Assembly (NCBI GenBank): GCA_963669455.1
Contig: OY770026.1
Coordinates: forward strand, 1,488,001-1,552,000
Length of the DNA stretch: 64,000 nt
Direction: 5' to 3'
From: JAWKWH01 sp963669455
Lineage (GTDB): Bacteria; Pseudomonadota; Alphaproteobacteria; Rhizobiales; Rhizobiaceae
Shown here: in pieces, positions 16,787-26,556 of the stretch
Numbering within the stretch: the first letter of the stretch is position 1
Layout of the letters: every line of letters begins with the position of its first letter
The notes under the pieces: model-generated
The model's database searches: none
Seen by the model: only the letters and a program-made list of their open reading frames with translations
Told to the model about the DNA's origin: nothing
Translations under genes and position numbers: made by a program

Positions 16787-18426
16787 TCAAACGCACGGTG
16801 ATCGGTTTAGCAGTAACCGTGGGTTGTCTTGGTGGCGCGTCGTGGTTCTTCTCAGTTGGCGAAACACAATCGCTCGCTCGCCCTTATGTGCCCGAGCAAA
16901 GCGATTTAGCGACGCATGGTGCAGCTGCATTCCAGGGGGCAGGCTTTGGCGGTATTAGCCTAACGGCGATGGAATCACATGCCCTCCCGTGGCGTTTAGT
17001 GGCCGCAGCGCTCATGTTGGATGCCCAATCAAGTTCGGCTGAACTGCCAGCAACACGCGAAAGCCTGAACCACATTCTTGCTCAATTTGGTTTTCTCGTA
17101 GATGCCAAAGTTCTCAATCGGCCTGATGGAGGGGCAGGCCAAAAACAAACAATGCCAATTGGCGTAACCTTTGGTGATTTAGCGCCAATTGGTGGCGCAA
17201 AAGTTCGCGTTAGCAATTTGGGATGTGCAGCCTGCCATGCAGGCGTTACTTATTCTTCAGAGGGTGCTCCACTGCCTCAAACAGCCTGGCTGGGCATGCC
17301 CAACACATCGCTCAATTTGGAAGCCTATACGGCAGCGGTGTTTCGAGCATTTAGATCTGGCGTAAAACGCCCGCAAAAACTCTTGAATACGGCTCAAAAG
17401 TTGTTTCCAGACATGGGATTTCAGGAGCGTCAAACATTGCGCTTCTTGATCCTTCCCATCGTTGAAAAAAGGATGGCCGCACTGTCCGGAGTCGAACGCG
17501 CTTTGCCTTTTCCCAATGGTGTGCCTGGCAGCACCAATGGTGTTGCTGCGCTTAAGTTTCAATTGGGTATCGATCTATTTGATAACGGACCCGGCGATGC
17601 AGGCATTGTGTCTATACCTGATTTGGGAGATCGTTACTGGCGAACAAGCCTTTTGGCTGACGGCTCCTACGCTGTTCCTGGAACCAAACGTCAAAGAACC
17701 ATCACCGTTAGCGGTCACACTAAATCACGTTTAAACGCATTGGCGACGATCACGACTTTCTTCACTGTGCCCAGCATGGGCGTAAAAACAGATGAGGCGA
17801 TAGAGCACCTAGACGATGCAAATGCCATATTCGCATTTTTGAAAGAAAATTATCGTCCTCAAATGTTTCCGGGGGACGTTGATCGCAATCTTGCTTACAA
17901 AGGCGCAACAGTTTTTGCAAAAAATTGCAGTTCTTGTCATGGCACATATACGACGGGAATTGATCAACCGAGGTTGACGTTATTTCCCAATTGGTTGGGC
18001 GATGTTGGAACGGATCAACTGCGTGCCGATGTCTTCACAAAAGAATTGGTCAGCGCATTTGCCAAGACCAATTACAGTTCAAAAATCGCAGTTAAGGCGA
18101 CCGGGCAATATGCTGCGCCTCCATTGACTGGAATCTGGGCCTCTGCCCCTTATCTGCACAACGGCTCCGTACCGACTTTGCATCATCTGCTATCACCGAA
18201 ACAAAGACCTGCTCGATTTCAGGTTGGTGGCCACGCTCTGGATTACGAACGTGTTGGCCTACGAATAGTGACCGATGGTAGTTATCCTGTTGATTATCAA
18301 CCGTTCTCTGAGCCGGTCTGGTTTGACGTATCGCAAACAGGGAAGGACAATGGCGGTCACACCTACGGTGCAAACCTTACAGCTGATGAGAAAGCGCAGC
18401 TGATTGAATATTTAAAACTGCTCTAG
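16783..18426 (+). CDS. Periplasmic dihaem c-type cytochrome (RoxA / cytochrome c peroxidase-like)
   Basis: 547 residues from TTG 16783, which overlaps the hydrolase stop. The N-terminal signal anchor is VIGLAVTVGCLGGASWFF. Two haem c sites are visible: CAACH near 149 and CSSCH near 385. The C-terminal PPLTGIWASAPYLHNGSVPT is shared by dihaem cytochrome c peroxidases and RoxA-type rubber oxygenases. An exported electron-transfer or oxygenase role is likely. The stop shares a CTAG palindrome with the stop of the convergent nitroreductase gene. Confidence 0.8.
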   Translation: MIKRTVIGLAVTVGCLGGASWFFSVGETQSLARPYVPEQSDLATHGAAAFQGAGFGGISLTAMESHALPWRLVAAALMLDAQSSSAELPATRESLNHILAQFGFLVDAKVLNRPDGGAGQKQTMPIGVTFGDLAPIGGAKVRVSNLGCAACHAGVTYSSEGAPLPQTAWLGMPNTSLNLEAYTAAVFRAFRSGVKRPQKLLNTAQKLFPDMGFQERQTLRFLILPIVEKRMAALSGVERALPFPNGVPGSTNGVAALKFQLGIDLFDNGPGDAGIVSIPDLGDRYWRTSLLADGSYAVPGTKRQRTITVSGHTKSRLNALATITTFFTVPSMGVKTDEAIEHLDDANAIFAFLKENYRPQMFPGDVDRNLAYKGATVFAKNCSSCHGTYTTGIDQPRLTLFPNWLGDVGTDQLRADVFTKELVSAFAKTNYSSKIAVKATGQYAAPPLTGIWASAPYLHNGSVPTLHHLLSPKQRPARFQVGGHALDYERVGLRIVTDGSYPVDYQPFSEPVWFDVSQTGKDNGGHTYGANLTADEKAQLIEYLKLL

Positions 18427-19403
18427 ATAAGAATTTCGCTCATCGGACGGCGTGCAACATTTAAGCTAATTTCAGTCGGCAGTGGGCCAACTCGAAATGC
18501 TGAGATCACACAATGGTCTTTTGGAATAGCTGCAATATCCGCCACCGTTTGTCTTGCTGTCGGATTATCCGCAAGAGCGGCTAATACTGCAGCGCTGAAA
18601 CCCAGTTGTTCCATGCGCAGCCACAAGCGGTAGAAGTGGCGTCCGCTTTCAAATCGGTCTTCTGCCCTTGGCCGATGAAATATCACGATAGCAGTTGCGC
18701 TCGACGTTTTCGCACGTTCTGCCAGCAGTTTGGGGCTGAGCGCGAATTTATCCAGCAACGGAAATAGAGACCCCAAGACAATCTTTACTCCAAACGCCTC
18801 TAAAGCGCTAAGCTGCATTGCCTCTGCATTGAGACCATCTACCGCCCATCTGGAATGTCGCCTAGACAAGCGCATCCAAGAGACAAGTTCCCTTCTGAAC
18901 GAACTATCTTTCATGAAACTATAGCTGGCCGAATCGACAAGATTTGCCAAAACCTCAATCTGACGAAGGTCGCTCACAACACAACTGTCATCTGCCTCAA
19001 GATGTAGAACCGTCTGTTTGTCTTTTGCCGTTGGCTTGTTGAAGGCGCCACGCCAGGACCGGCGTGTTTCCACACATTCACACAACGGATCACGCTCTTT
19101 ATGGCTTTCAAGGCGGTAGGCACCCACAAAACGCAAATCCGGTTCATCGGCGAAGGTGTGCTCATCTGATTTGACGACTTTATGGTTGCGCTGTGATGCT
19201 GCAAGCGCCAATCCTTCGAGTGCTGCGCCAAGGCTCATTGAGGCGTCGTCGCCATTGGGGTCTGCGACCGGCAACCGTGTTTTGATGTCCTCAAAAAGCC
19301 CAATTTCACCATCTCTAATGCGCCATCTTGCTGGTTGCACATTGTGAACGCTGGGCGCAAGTAGTGCCTTTGAGACGAGGGCTTCGATTTCCCTGCGATT
19401 CAC
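18423..19403 (-). CDS. Acg-type nitroreductase-family protein
   Basis: 326 residues. LVSKALLAPSVHNVQPARWR matches the FMN-binding N-terminal motif of the Acg/nitroreductase superfamily (LAPSxHNxQPW), and the C-terminal half has FYRLWLRMEQLGFSAAVLAA, the second conserved block. Classic nitroreductases bind FMN as dimers and reduce or oxidise small molecules, while Acg members are internally duplicated and sometimes inactive. It is the last gene of a minus-strand run whose start overlaps the stop of the upstream GNAT by 4 bases (ATGA-type). Confidence 0.75.
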   Translation of the reverse strand: MNRREIEALVSKALLAPSVHNVQPARWRIRDGEIGLFEDIKTRLPVADPNGDDASMSLGAALEGLALAASQRNHKVVKSDEHTFADEPDLRFVGAYRLESHKERDPLCECVETRRSWRGAFNKPTAKDKQTVLHLEADDSCVVSDLRQIEVLANLVDSASYSFMKDSSFRRELVSWMRLSRRHSRWAVDGLNAEAMQLSALEAFGVKIVLGSLFPLLDKFALSPKLLAERAKTSSATAIVIFHRPRAEDRFESGRHFYRLWLRMEQLGFSAAVLAALADNPTARQTVADIAAIPKDHCVISAFRVGPLPTEISLNVARRPMSEILI

Positions 19404-20491
19404 TGCAGTAACTTTCTAAACATATGCAGGCGCTGAAGTGGCCTTGCACCAATACGTTCCATCTGACGCAGGCTTGCTCCGTTTTCATCGGCAATCCATG
19501 TAATGCCCAGCTTTTCATATCCAGCACTTTTCAAAGACTTCAACGTTCGCGCAATCATCGCTCCCATGATGCCTTGGCCATGGCTAGCACGGGCGACGGA
19601 ATAGAAAATGATAACCGCTCTATTGCGGTTCAACCGAAAGCGTAGAAAGTGAAACAGCGTGGCTAGACCAATGCGTGAACGAGAGGCTTTTAGAAATCCG
19701 TTTAAGTCCGGAATACAAATAACAACGCCAACTGGCTTTTCATTTTGCAGGAGAACCGAAGAGAGCCGCGGGTCAAGGATTTTCGTCATTTCGCCGGCTT
19801 GAAATAGAAACTCTTCCGAGGTCAGAGGCACGAACATCGGATTGTCAGCAAAGCCGTCATTGAGAACAAGGCGTGCATCTTCCATGCGTGTTTGAAACGT
19901 TTTCGGTTTGACATCGGCAAATGTGAAGCCTCCCTCTTCGGGCAAATGTCGAGTGGGAATAACAGCCTGTTTTAAATCAAGTTCAAACGTCGTCATTGGA
20001 AAAAACGGCTCAAACCCAGCGCTTTGAAGAAGCGAGGGAATGTAGGCAGGGTTTACCACCATGTCAGTATAGCCTGCCTGATCGAAACAATCGGTCTGCA
20101 CACCCATCTGCTGCATGGCAGTCAGGTTGAAATTGCCCACCAATTCATCATGACCTTTCAAACGCCCCCAATCTGCGGCTGCATTCAACAGCAAATTGGC
20201 AGCATCTTGGTTGTTGGCACAATCGAAAAAGCCGAAACTCGCCCTGTTTGTACCATGCGCAGTGTTAGATGCGGTATGGACGTGAACAACAATACGGCCA
20301 ATTGGCTGTCCGTTTTGCTCTGCAGTAAAATAGGTAAAATCGTTGTCACTTTTGAAAAGCGGATTTATTCCAGCGGTCAGAAAACGCTTCAGATCGCTTT
20401 TCATTGGCGAGACATAAGTCTCGTCTGACGCATAGCAATTGAATGGGACGTTAAAAAACCCGTCGATATCACGCTCTCTCAGTTTGATCAT
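19400..20491 (-). CDS. GNAT-fold N-acyltransferase-like protein (YghO-like)
   Basis: 363 residues. The N-terminal half has NPLFKSDNDFTYFTAEQNGQ then PIGRIVVHVH and SFGFFDC, the pattern of long GNAT proteins annotated YghO or hypothetical acetyltransferase. The C-terminal half has a second GNAT-type region (VARASHGQGIMGAMI, then LGITWIADENGASLR). No membrane segment is seen. It overlaps both neighbours by 4 bases, so the run is almost certainly one operon. Acyl donor and acceptor are unknown. Confidence 0.75.
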   Translation of the reverse strand: MIKLRERDIDGFFNVPFNCYASDETYVSPMKSDLKRFLTAGINPLFKSDNDFTYFTAEQNGQPIGRIVVHVHTASNTAHGTNRASFGFFDCANNQDAANLLLNAAADWGRLKGHDELVGNFNLTAMQQMGVQTDCFDQAGYTDMVVNPAYIPSLLQSAGFEPFFPMTTFELDLKQAVIPTRHLPEEGGFTFADVKPKTFQTRMEDARLVLNDGFADNPMFVPLTSEEFLFQAGEMTKILDPRLSSVLLQNEKPVGVVICIPDLNGFLKASRSRIGLATLFHFLRFRLNRNRAVIIFYSVARASHGQGIMGAMIARTLKSLKSAGYEKLGITWIADENGASLRQMERIGARPLQRLHMFRKLLQ

Positions 20492-21684
20492 GATGTCATC
20501 GATTTTGCAGATAGCAGGAAGGCCATTCTCTGTATGGCTCGCAGCTCAACTTCTGCTCCCGGAGATGCGGCCAGTGTTGGCATATTTAGCGCGACGACAG
20601 TCAATGGTGTTTCACGGACCAGCATTGCATGGCTGGAATCATATTTTTCGAAGAACCAGGCCATTTGCTGATCGTGACTTTCGTTAGGGCTTGTGGCAAT
20701 ATCCGAACGTCTACGAATGGATTGGCCATCAAAACAATCGCCAAACGATCCCTCAAAGTCTGTCAAATCCTCTTCATGCAGTATTAAAGCACCCTCGACC
20801 AGTGAGTGGTTTTGCAAGCCGCGCAAAAAATCGTCAGAATGATCGATATTTCCCTCAGCCAGATAGCGTAAAAGACTATCACGCTCTCCATCCCGTTGTG
20901 TCGTTTTTCCTTCGTTGTAAATAGACGCAAGAGTTGTCGCTGCAACAATCACAGCAATGGTCTGGATAGCAGTTCTAATGTCAAAGCCTGCAAGCAAAGT
21001 GATTGCAATACCTGCTGCAAACGCGCTCACGCTTAACATGACAAACGAACGCATGATCTCGCTATGACTGAGATTGCCGCGGCCAAAACTAATGGCAAGC
21101 CAGCACATAAATAATATTGCAATTCCCGAAAGTCGAACCGGCGTATCAAACAGGTCTGTCCTGAAATCGCTGATGGCAAAAGGCAGTATTAACACAAGCG
21201 ACAACCCCAGCCGTTCGACCGTTTTGTTTTCAGCAACAGAAAGAGACGCCTTGTCGCGCGAGACAATGAGGTAACCGACACTCAAAAAAACGATGCTTTG
21301 GAAGATGAGAAGACAAATCAAACGGAACGGATCTGCAAATTGCGGAGACATAAATGCCGATATGGCAAACAGGCCCGCTCCGCCTGCTGCAAAAAATTTA
21401 AGTGCGCGCGGCGCATGTCGTAGAAGCAGTGCTTCGCACAGCACCAATATTGCAAGAGGCACCAGACCAGCTGCCATTATAGTAATTGTATCGAATAAAC
21501 TATAGCCTGTGATCGACCATAAAACTCGCCCCAACAGCATTGCAATCACAGTCAAGATTCCAAAGTTGAATCGGCGGTTCAGCGCAGAATCCGCACCATT
21601 ACTGTTTAGGTTTTGTCTCAAAATCCAAAGGCCTAAAACAGCAGCAAGAGATACAAAACTGTCTGCGATAAGATGCGGTTCCAC
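20488..21684 (-). CDS. Polytopic membrane protein with cytoplasmic C-terminal domain
   Basis: 398 residues. About seven or eight hydrophobic segments occupy the first 250 residues. A soluble, acidic tail of about 145 residues (from YNEGKTTQRDGERDSLLRYL) has no kinase, GGDEF or cyclase motif I can see. It is translationally coupled to the GNAT gene downstream. It could be a membrane sensor or anchor for the cassette. I do not recognise the family. Confidence 0.65.
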   Translation of the reverse strand: MEPHLIADSFVSLAAVLGLWILRQNLNSNGADSALNRRFNFGILTVIAMLLGRVLWSITGYSLFDTITIMAAGLVPLAILVLCEALLLRHAPRALKFFAAGGAGLFAISAFMSPQFADPFRLICLLIFQSIVFLSVGYLIVSRDKASLSVAENKTVERLGLSLVLILPFAISDFRTDLFDTPVRLSGIAILFMCWLAISFGRGNLSHSEIMRSFVMLSVSAFAAGIAITLLAGFDIRTAIQTIAVIVAATTLASIYNEGKTTQRDGERDSLLRYLAEGNIDHSDDFLRGLQNHSLVEGALILHEEDLTDFEGSFGDCFDGQSIRRRSDIATSPNESHDQQMAWFFEKYDSSHAMLVRETPLTVVALNMPTLAASPGAEVELRAIQRMAFLLSAKSMTS

Positions 21685-21687
21685 GGC

Positions 21688-22614
21688 TCAAGCAGCCATC
21701 ATGTTGCGCAGAAACCGCCTTACAACGGGTTTTAACAGTGCAGCCAAAAGGGCATTTCTGGGCCGTTCAACCTGCCCCGCATATGGGTTGAAAAACCATC
21801 CCCGGCAATCCGCCCCTGGTTTCCGTTCTAATACCCCATTGATCGCCTCATACCCCATCAACATACCCGTCGTCAGAACCATAGGCGCAAATGACATGCG
21901 ACTTCTCGTACCAGCAGCAACCTCACCTGCCAGATCGAGGTCGATATATTTGCGCGACGTCGAGTGCAAAACGACATATTCAGCCTCACACAAAAAAGCC
22001 TCGCTTCGCTGTTCTTCTGTGATCTCGTTCCAGACGGTGTTCTGCGTGGGATAGCCCAATCGATGTTCAGGCGCGGGGTCGTCCGCCTGCGTAACGTAGA
22101 TTGACGGCAACGGAGACGCATAAGCATCTATGACAGCTTTGCAGTGTTTTCTTGATGTCCGGTAAAGCAACAGAGACGCCGCAAGATCGTCTGTTCCGTT
22201 CACGACAATTGCACTGTCTCGCACGGCCTGATCCACATGATCGGGCCAATCATCCTTGTAAACCGTGATGTTCATTTCTGGATTTATCGTCAGACAAACA
22301 TCACGTGTTGCTTCAGCTTTATGTCGGTCAATCGTATCAAGAAAAGCAAAGGCTTGCCTGTTGAGATTAGAAATCTCAAAGTCGTCGATATCTGCAATGA
22401 TAAGATTGCCGATTCCGGCGCGTGCCAGTGCCAAAATGCATGCACCGCCCATGCCGCCGGTGCCGCAGACAAAAACCGTCGCGTTGCGCAAGAGTATTTG
22501 CTCTTCAGCCGTCACAAATCCAATATTGCGTGTGGTGAACTCGTTGTAGGAAAACGCTGTTGTCATTTCAGTTTTGGCCTTAGAATGCTCCAGTGTTTGG
22601 AACTGTCGAACCAA
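21688..22614 (-). CDS. ThiF/HesA/MoeB (E1-like) adenylyltransferase
   Basis: 308 residues. The Rossmann ATP site is VFVCGTGGMGGACI near 50, followed by IIADIDDFEISNLNRQ near 75, both diagnostic of E1-like enzymes that adenylate a carboxylate. NGTDDLAASLLL is near 140. The paired C-x2-C zinc motif of MoeB/ThiF is not seen. The N-terminal part (about 1-35) has an acidic SYNEFTTRNIGFV segment as in other E1-like proteins. It starts inside the preceding GNAT-like gene (52-base overlap). The target, whether peptide, carrier protein or small molecule, is unknown. Confidence 0.8.
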   Translation of the reverse strand: MVRQFQTLEHSKAKTEMTTAFSYNEFTTRNIGFVTAEEQILLRNATVFVCGTGGMGGACILALARAGIGNLIIADIDDFEISNLNRQAFAFLDTIDRHKAEATRDVCLTINPEMNITVYKDDWPDHVDQAVRDSAIVVNGTDDLAASLLLYRTSRKHCKAVIDAYASPLPSIYVTQADDPAPEHRLGYPTQNTVWNEITEEQRSEAFLCEAEYVVLHSTSRKYIDLDLAGEVAAGTRSRMSFAPMVLTTGMLMGYEAINGVLERKPGADCRGWFFNPYAGQVERPRNALLAALLKPVVRRFLRNMMAA

Positions 22615-23513
22615 TAAAGAGCGGGTAAAATAATGCGTTGAAGAAGTGCGAAAGTCGCCGCAATGAAGACGCCACCAAGCGAAGCGCGCGGGACACTGTT
22701 TTGGATGTAACGCCTTGTTGTACTCAGATCGATTTGACCCAGTTGTAAAACATCATCTCCACGGGCGTAGTCGAGCTGCTTTTTACAGAATTCGTTAAAG
22801 TGGTCTTTCCGGTGCTTCGGCGCTTCTTCGAAAGTTTTTTTCAAATCATCGGACCCACCCGTATAGGCATTGGTTATAACAAAGCGCTCTTCATCGAAAT
22901 CGGCATCTTCGCCCACACCAAAAACATATCGATGGTGAGCCATGATCTGCCGGGCAATCAAAAGGTGTTTTAGCGATCGAACGTGTGGTGCATCAGGCGC
23001 TGGGTAGACGCGGGAAAAAGTTTCACTCACCATTCCAACGATGGCTGGCACTTGCGTAACATTTGAGACCCATAAGGGGCGCAGTTGATTGCGCAAAAAA
23101 AGCAATATGCACGTGAGGCCATACAGCACCCATGAAAGACCCCGCGACTGTTCGTTTGGGTCAACCATTACCAAGCCCAAATGTAGTACCTGAACGGGTT
23201 TACCGCCAAGATTTAGATCCATTACGGCAAGAGCGTTGAATGCAATCGGCTTTTGATCGCTTTTGCGACGCACCAAGGTAATCACACTGTTTTTGAGGCG
23301 TTCAGCGTCTCCTGAAAACACCCCATAGGTCAAACCACCTTTGGGTAGCGTATGGGAAGCGATTTTAATGAGGTCTCGCGACAGAGCATTTAACTCATCA
23401 GCTGACATCCAAAGACCCGGTCGCTCGAATATCCGTGTTTCAACTCCCTTGCCTGTGCCAATAAGAATATCCATATTCTTATGAAGAAGAGATTTCGATA
23501 GCGCGCGAAGCAT
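22563..23513 (-). CDS. Hypothetical GNAT-like protein with C-terminal membrane anchor
   Basis: 316 residues, or 303 from the internal ATG at 23474. LHLGLVMVDPNEQSRGLSWV near 125 resembles the acetyl-CoA pyrophosphate loop of GNAT enzymes. A hydrophobic stretch LSWVLYGLTCILLFL follows, and a second (FIAATFALLQRIILPALYWF) lies at the C-terminus. It is first in the five-gene minus-strand run and overlaps the ThiF-like gene. The function is inferred only loosely. Confidence 0.6.
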   Translation of the reverse strand: MLRALSKSLLHKNMDILIGTGKGVETRIFERPGLWMSADELNALSRDLIKIASHTLPKGGLTYGVFSGDAERLKNSVITLVRRKSDQKPIAFNALAVMDLNLGGKPVQVLHLGLVMVDPNEQSRGLSWVLYGLTCILLFLRNQLRPLWVSNVTQVPAIVGMVSETFSRVYPAPDAPHVRSLKHLLIARQIMAHHRYVFGVGEDADFDEERFVITNAYTGGSDDLKKTFEEAPKHRKDHFNEFCKKQLDYARGDDVLQLGQIDLSTTRRYIQNSVPRASLGGVFIAATFALLQRIILPALYWFDSSKHWSILRPKLK

Positions 23514-23920
23514 TGAAGCATACCTTTTCGGCTGAACCGATAATGTTCAGATGTTTACATACAATGAACGAGAGTTTTTCCCTGAACAGATGTTCGCTGC
23601 GAGCTACCGAGATCAGCGGATTTGCCAAGTGATTCAAGCGCCTCGAACATGTGGGGTGCAAACTATAGCGCGCCACATTTGAGTGTTCGCATAAATGAAG
23701 TGCGCTACTAATTCGAATGAAGACAATGGTGCATTAAGCTGCAACCGAAACCATGTCGCAATCAGTAGAAATCACAGGTGTGGATATGGTAGTTTTGTCC
23801 GCATACCCGCCCTTTGTCCCGCTGTTGCCAGCCTTTTGCTACGGCTCAGGGCGTTTCGTCATCAAATTCGATTCACCGGATCACCAAATCACCGGCTTGT
23901 TGCTGCGCGGCAAACGCGCC
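23514..23920. other. Intergenic region between the cassette and lepA
   Basis: It should contain the promoter of the five-gene minus-strand cassette and the end of the lepA transcript. I see no gene, and no hairpin good enough to call a terminator. Confidence 0.35.
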
Positions 23921-25729
23921 TCAATCCCCCATTTTCAGGGCTGAGATAAATGCCTCCTGGGGGATATCCACCTTGCCGAATTGGCGCATGCGCTTTTTGC
24001 CTTCTTTTTGCTTTTCCAAAAGCTTGCGCTTGCGCGTGACATCGCCACCATAACATTTGGCGGTCACGTCCTTTCTCAGTGCCGAAATCGTTTCGCGGGC
24101 GATGATCGTACCGCCGATTGCCGCCTGGATCGGTATTTTGAACATGTGTTTGGGGATCAGATCCTTCAACTTTTCGCACATGTCGCGGCCACGCTTTTCA
24201 GCTGCCGCGCGATGGACCATCATCGACAGCGCATCGACCGGCTCTGAATTGACCAGTACGCTCATGCGCACCAGATCGCCTTCGCGATAATCGGTGATCT
24301 GGTAATCGAACGAGGCATAGCCCTTGGAAATCGATTTTAGCCGGTCGTAGAAATCGAACACCACCTCGTTTAGCGGCAGGTCATAGACCACCATGGCGCG
24401 CTTGCCGACATAGGACAGATCGGCCTGGATGCCGCGGCGGTCCTGGCAGAGTTTTAGGATCGCCCCCAGATGCTCGTCGGGGGTGAGGATGGTGGCGCGG
24501 ATCCATGGCTCCTCGATCGAGGCGATTTTTACCACGTCGGGCATGTCGACCGGATTGTGCAGTTCCTGCACCGAGCCGTTATTGAGGTTCAACCGGTAGA
24601 CGACCGACGGCGCGGTGGCGATCAGGTCGAGGTCGAATTCGCGCTCCAGCCGCTCCTGTATGATTTCCAGATGTAACAGGCCCAAAAAGCCGCAGCGGAA
24701 GCCGAAGCCGAGGGCGGCCGATGTTTCCATTTCGAAGGAAAACGATGCATCGTTGAGCCTCAGCTTGGCAACGGCGGCGCGCAGATCCTCAAAATCGGCG
24801 GCATCGACGGGAAACAGGCCGCAAAAGACGACAGGCTGGGCCGGCTTGAACCCCGGCAGCATGTCTGTGGTGGGTTTTTTATCCTCGGTTATCGTGTCGC
24901 CAACGCGGGTGTCGGCCACCTCCTTGATCGAGGCGGTGATGAAACCGAGCTCGCCCGGGCCGAGGCTGTCGACCATCACCATTTTCGGCGTGAACACGCC
25001 GACGCGGTCGACCGGGTATTTCGCGGCGGTGCCCATCATGCGGATGGTCTGCCCCTTTTTCAGCCGGCCATCATGAATGCGCACCAAAACGATGACACCG
25101 AGATAGGCGTCGTACCAGCTATCGACCAGCATGGCTTTCAGCGGCGCCTCGGCGTCGCCGGCCGATGGCGAGGGCAGTTTGGTGACGATGGCTTCAAGGA
25201 CATTTTCGATGCCAAGCCCGGTCTTGGCGGAGATTTCCACCGCATCGGATGCATCAAGGCCGATCACCTCTTCGATCTGTTCCTTCACGCGGTCCGGATC
25301 GGCGGCGGGTAGATCAATCTTGTTGAGTACGGTGACGATTTCATGGTCATTGTCGATTGCCTGATAGACATTGGCCAGCGTCTGCGCCTCCACGCCCTGG
25401 CTGGCATCGACGACCAGGAGCGACCCCTCGCAGGCCGATAGCGAGCGTGACACCTCATAGGCGAAATCCACATGGCCGGGTGTGTCGATCAGATTGAGAA
25501 CATAGTCCTTGCCGTCGGCGGCCTTATAGGCCAGGCGCACGGTCTGCGCCTTGATGGTGATGCCGCGCTCGCGCTCGATATCCATATTGTCGAGTACTTG
25601 CTCTTTCATCTCGCGGTTTTGCAATCCGCCGGTGAGCTGGATCAGGCGGTCGGCGAGCGTCGACTTGCCATGGTCGATATGGGCGACGATGGAAAAGTTG
25701 CGGATGTTTTCAAGCGGTGTATCGGTCAT
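23921..25729 (-). CDS. lepA: Elongation factor 4 (LepA), ribosome-associated GTPase
   Basis: 602 residues, full length. G1 loop AHIDHGKST, switch-II NLIDTPGHVDF and the G4 motif NKID are all in place. The LepA-specific C-terminal domain is present (EAFISALKMGD end). LepA acts on stalled or misassembled ribosomes. The plus-strand open frames here are antisense shadows of this GC-rich gene. Confidence 0.97.
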   Translation of the reverse strand: MTDTPLENIRNFSIVAHIDHGKSTLADRLIQLTGGLQNREMKEQVLDNMDIERERGITIKAQTVRLAYKAADGKDYVLNLIDTPGHVDFAYEVSRSLSACEGSLLVVDASQGVEAQTLANVYQAIDNDHEIVTVLNKIDLPAADPDRVKEQIEEVIGLDASDAVEISAKTGLGIENVLEAIVTKLPSPSAGDAEAPLKAMLVDSWYDAYLGVIVLVRIHDGRLKKGQTIRMMGTAAKYPVDRVGVFTPKMVMVDSLGPGELGFITASIKEVADTRVGDTITEDKKPTTDMLPGFKPAQPVVFCGLFPVDAADFEDLRAAVAKLRLNDASFSFEMETSAALGFGFRCGFLGLLHLEIIQERLEREFDLDLIATAPSVVYRLNLNNGSVQELHNPVDMPDVVKIASIEEPWIRATILTPDEHLGAILKLCQDRRGIQADLSYVGKRAMVVYDLPLNEVVFDFYDRLKSISKGYASFDYQITDYREGDLVRMSVLVNSEPVDALSMMVHRAAAEKRGRDMCEKLKDLIPKHMFKIPIQAAIGGTIIARETISALRKDVTAKCYGGDVTRKRKLLEKQKEGKKRMRQFGKVDIPQEAFISALKMGD

Positions 25730-26046
25730 GTCGCCGCATTTATCACGGGGCGTGCCGAAAGCAAGGGCGCGGCGGATAATTGGGGCTTATCTGGGACCTC
25801 ATACGGTGCTCTAAACGGGCTTTCAGCAACCGGCAGCAGAACTTCAGGTAAATCCATATTGTGGCGTTGATATCATGCCGGTGCGGTAATCTTCCTAGAC
25901 GAAAAGTAAGCGGAAACGTCTTTGGCAATACTGGGCATTTTCAACAGTGTGGCTGTCGAAAAATACGTAAATTCCCGGATTGGCAAGTCTTCTTGCATCC
26001 TAGACCCTGTCCTTAGGTCAGGAAAGCTTCAGTATGGAGATGGGAT
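25730..26046. other. Intergenic, nothing recognisable
   Basis: This holds the lepA upstream region on one side and the leader of the small zinc-ribbon gene on the other. No RNA, repeat or clear promoter was identified. Confidence 0.35.
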
Positions 26047-26295
26047 ATGGGCACACGGGCAGAAACGCTAAAGAAAATTACCGAAATTATTGATCAGCAT
26101 GGTTTTGCACCGATTGCATGCTCATCGTGCGGGGGAATGTCCGAAACGCGCGATGCAAAAACACTCGAAAACTTCAAAAAGTTTGCCCAGGGTACGTTTT
26201 TCCAAGGCAGTGGACTAGGCGTCCGATGCGCCAATTGCGGGGCGGGAGCCGACATGGCCTTCAGTTTCGAAGATACTGTCAAAGCGCTTTCGTGA
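26047..26295 (+). CDS. Small double C-x2-C zinc-ribbon-like protein
   Basis: 82 residues. GGAG lies just upstream of ATG 26047. CSSCGG near 26 and CANCGAG near 60 form two zinc knuckles, with a helical N-terminus (TLKKITEIIDQHG). The layout recalls the 76-residue protein at 15045-15275, although they do not align closely. A perfect hairpin lies downstream. Function is unknown. Confidence 0.65.
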   Translation: MGTRAETLKKITEIIDQHGFAPIACSSCGGMSETRDAKTLENFKKFAQGTFFQGSGLGVRCANCGAGADMAFSFEDTVKALS

Positions 26296-26314
26296 TTTCC
26301 GCAACAAGCAAGCA

Positions 26315-26339
26315 CAGTCCGGGCCGTTTTTCCGGACTG
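26315..26339 (+). terminator. Perfect 8-bp hairpin after the small zinc-ribbon gene
   Basis: CAGTCCGG and CCGGACTG enclose a loop containing five T residues. There is no T-run after the stem, so it may be a weak terminator or an mRNA-stabilising hairpin. Confidence 0.45.
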
Positions 26340-26556
26340 GAAGGAATGTTGCATAAGTTAACCAAGGCTGGCGGGGAATGATGTTAAATTTCTTCAGGGC
26401 AAAGTGGAACAATTCCGATTCCTCCATTCGCCAACAAGCTGTTCAGGAAACCAGTGATCCTGACGTGCTGAGAAAAATCGCCTGCGGTTGCAAATTGGAA
26501 GCTTGATGATTTGGATTTTCTCCGGGGGTGGAGAAATGTCATGCGCAGCACGAACC

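Noticed and set aside
20488..21684. Calling the membrane protein a GGDEF or histidine-kinase sensor
   Set aside because: No GGDEF, HATPase or H-box motif is visible in the soluble tail, so the family is left open.
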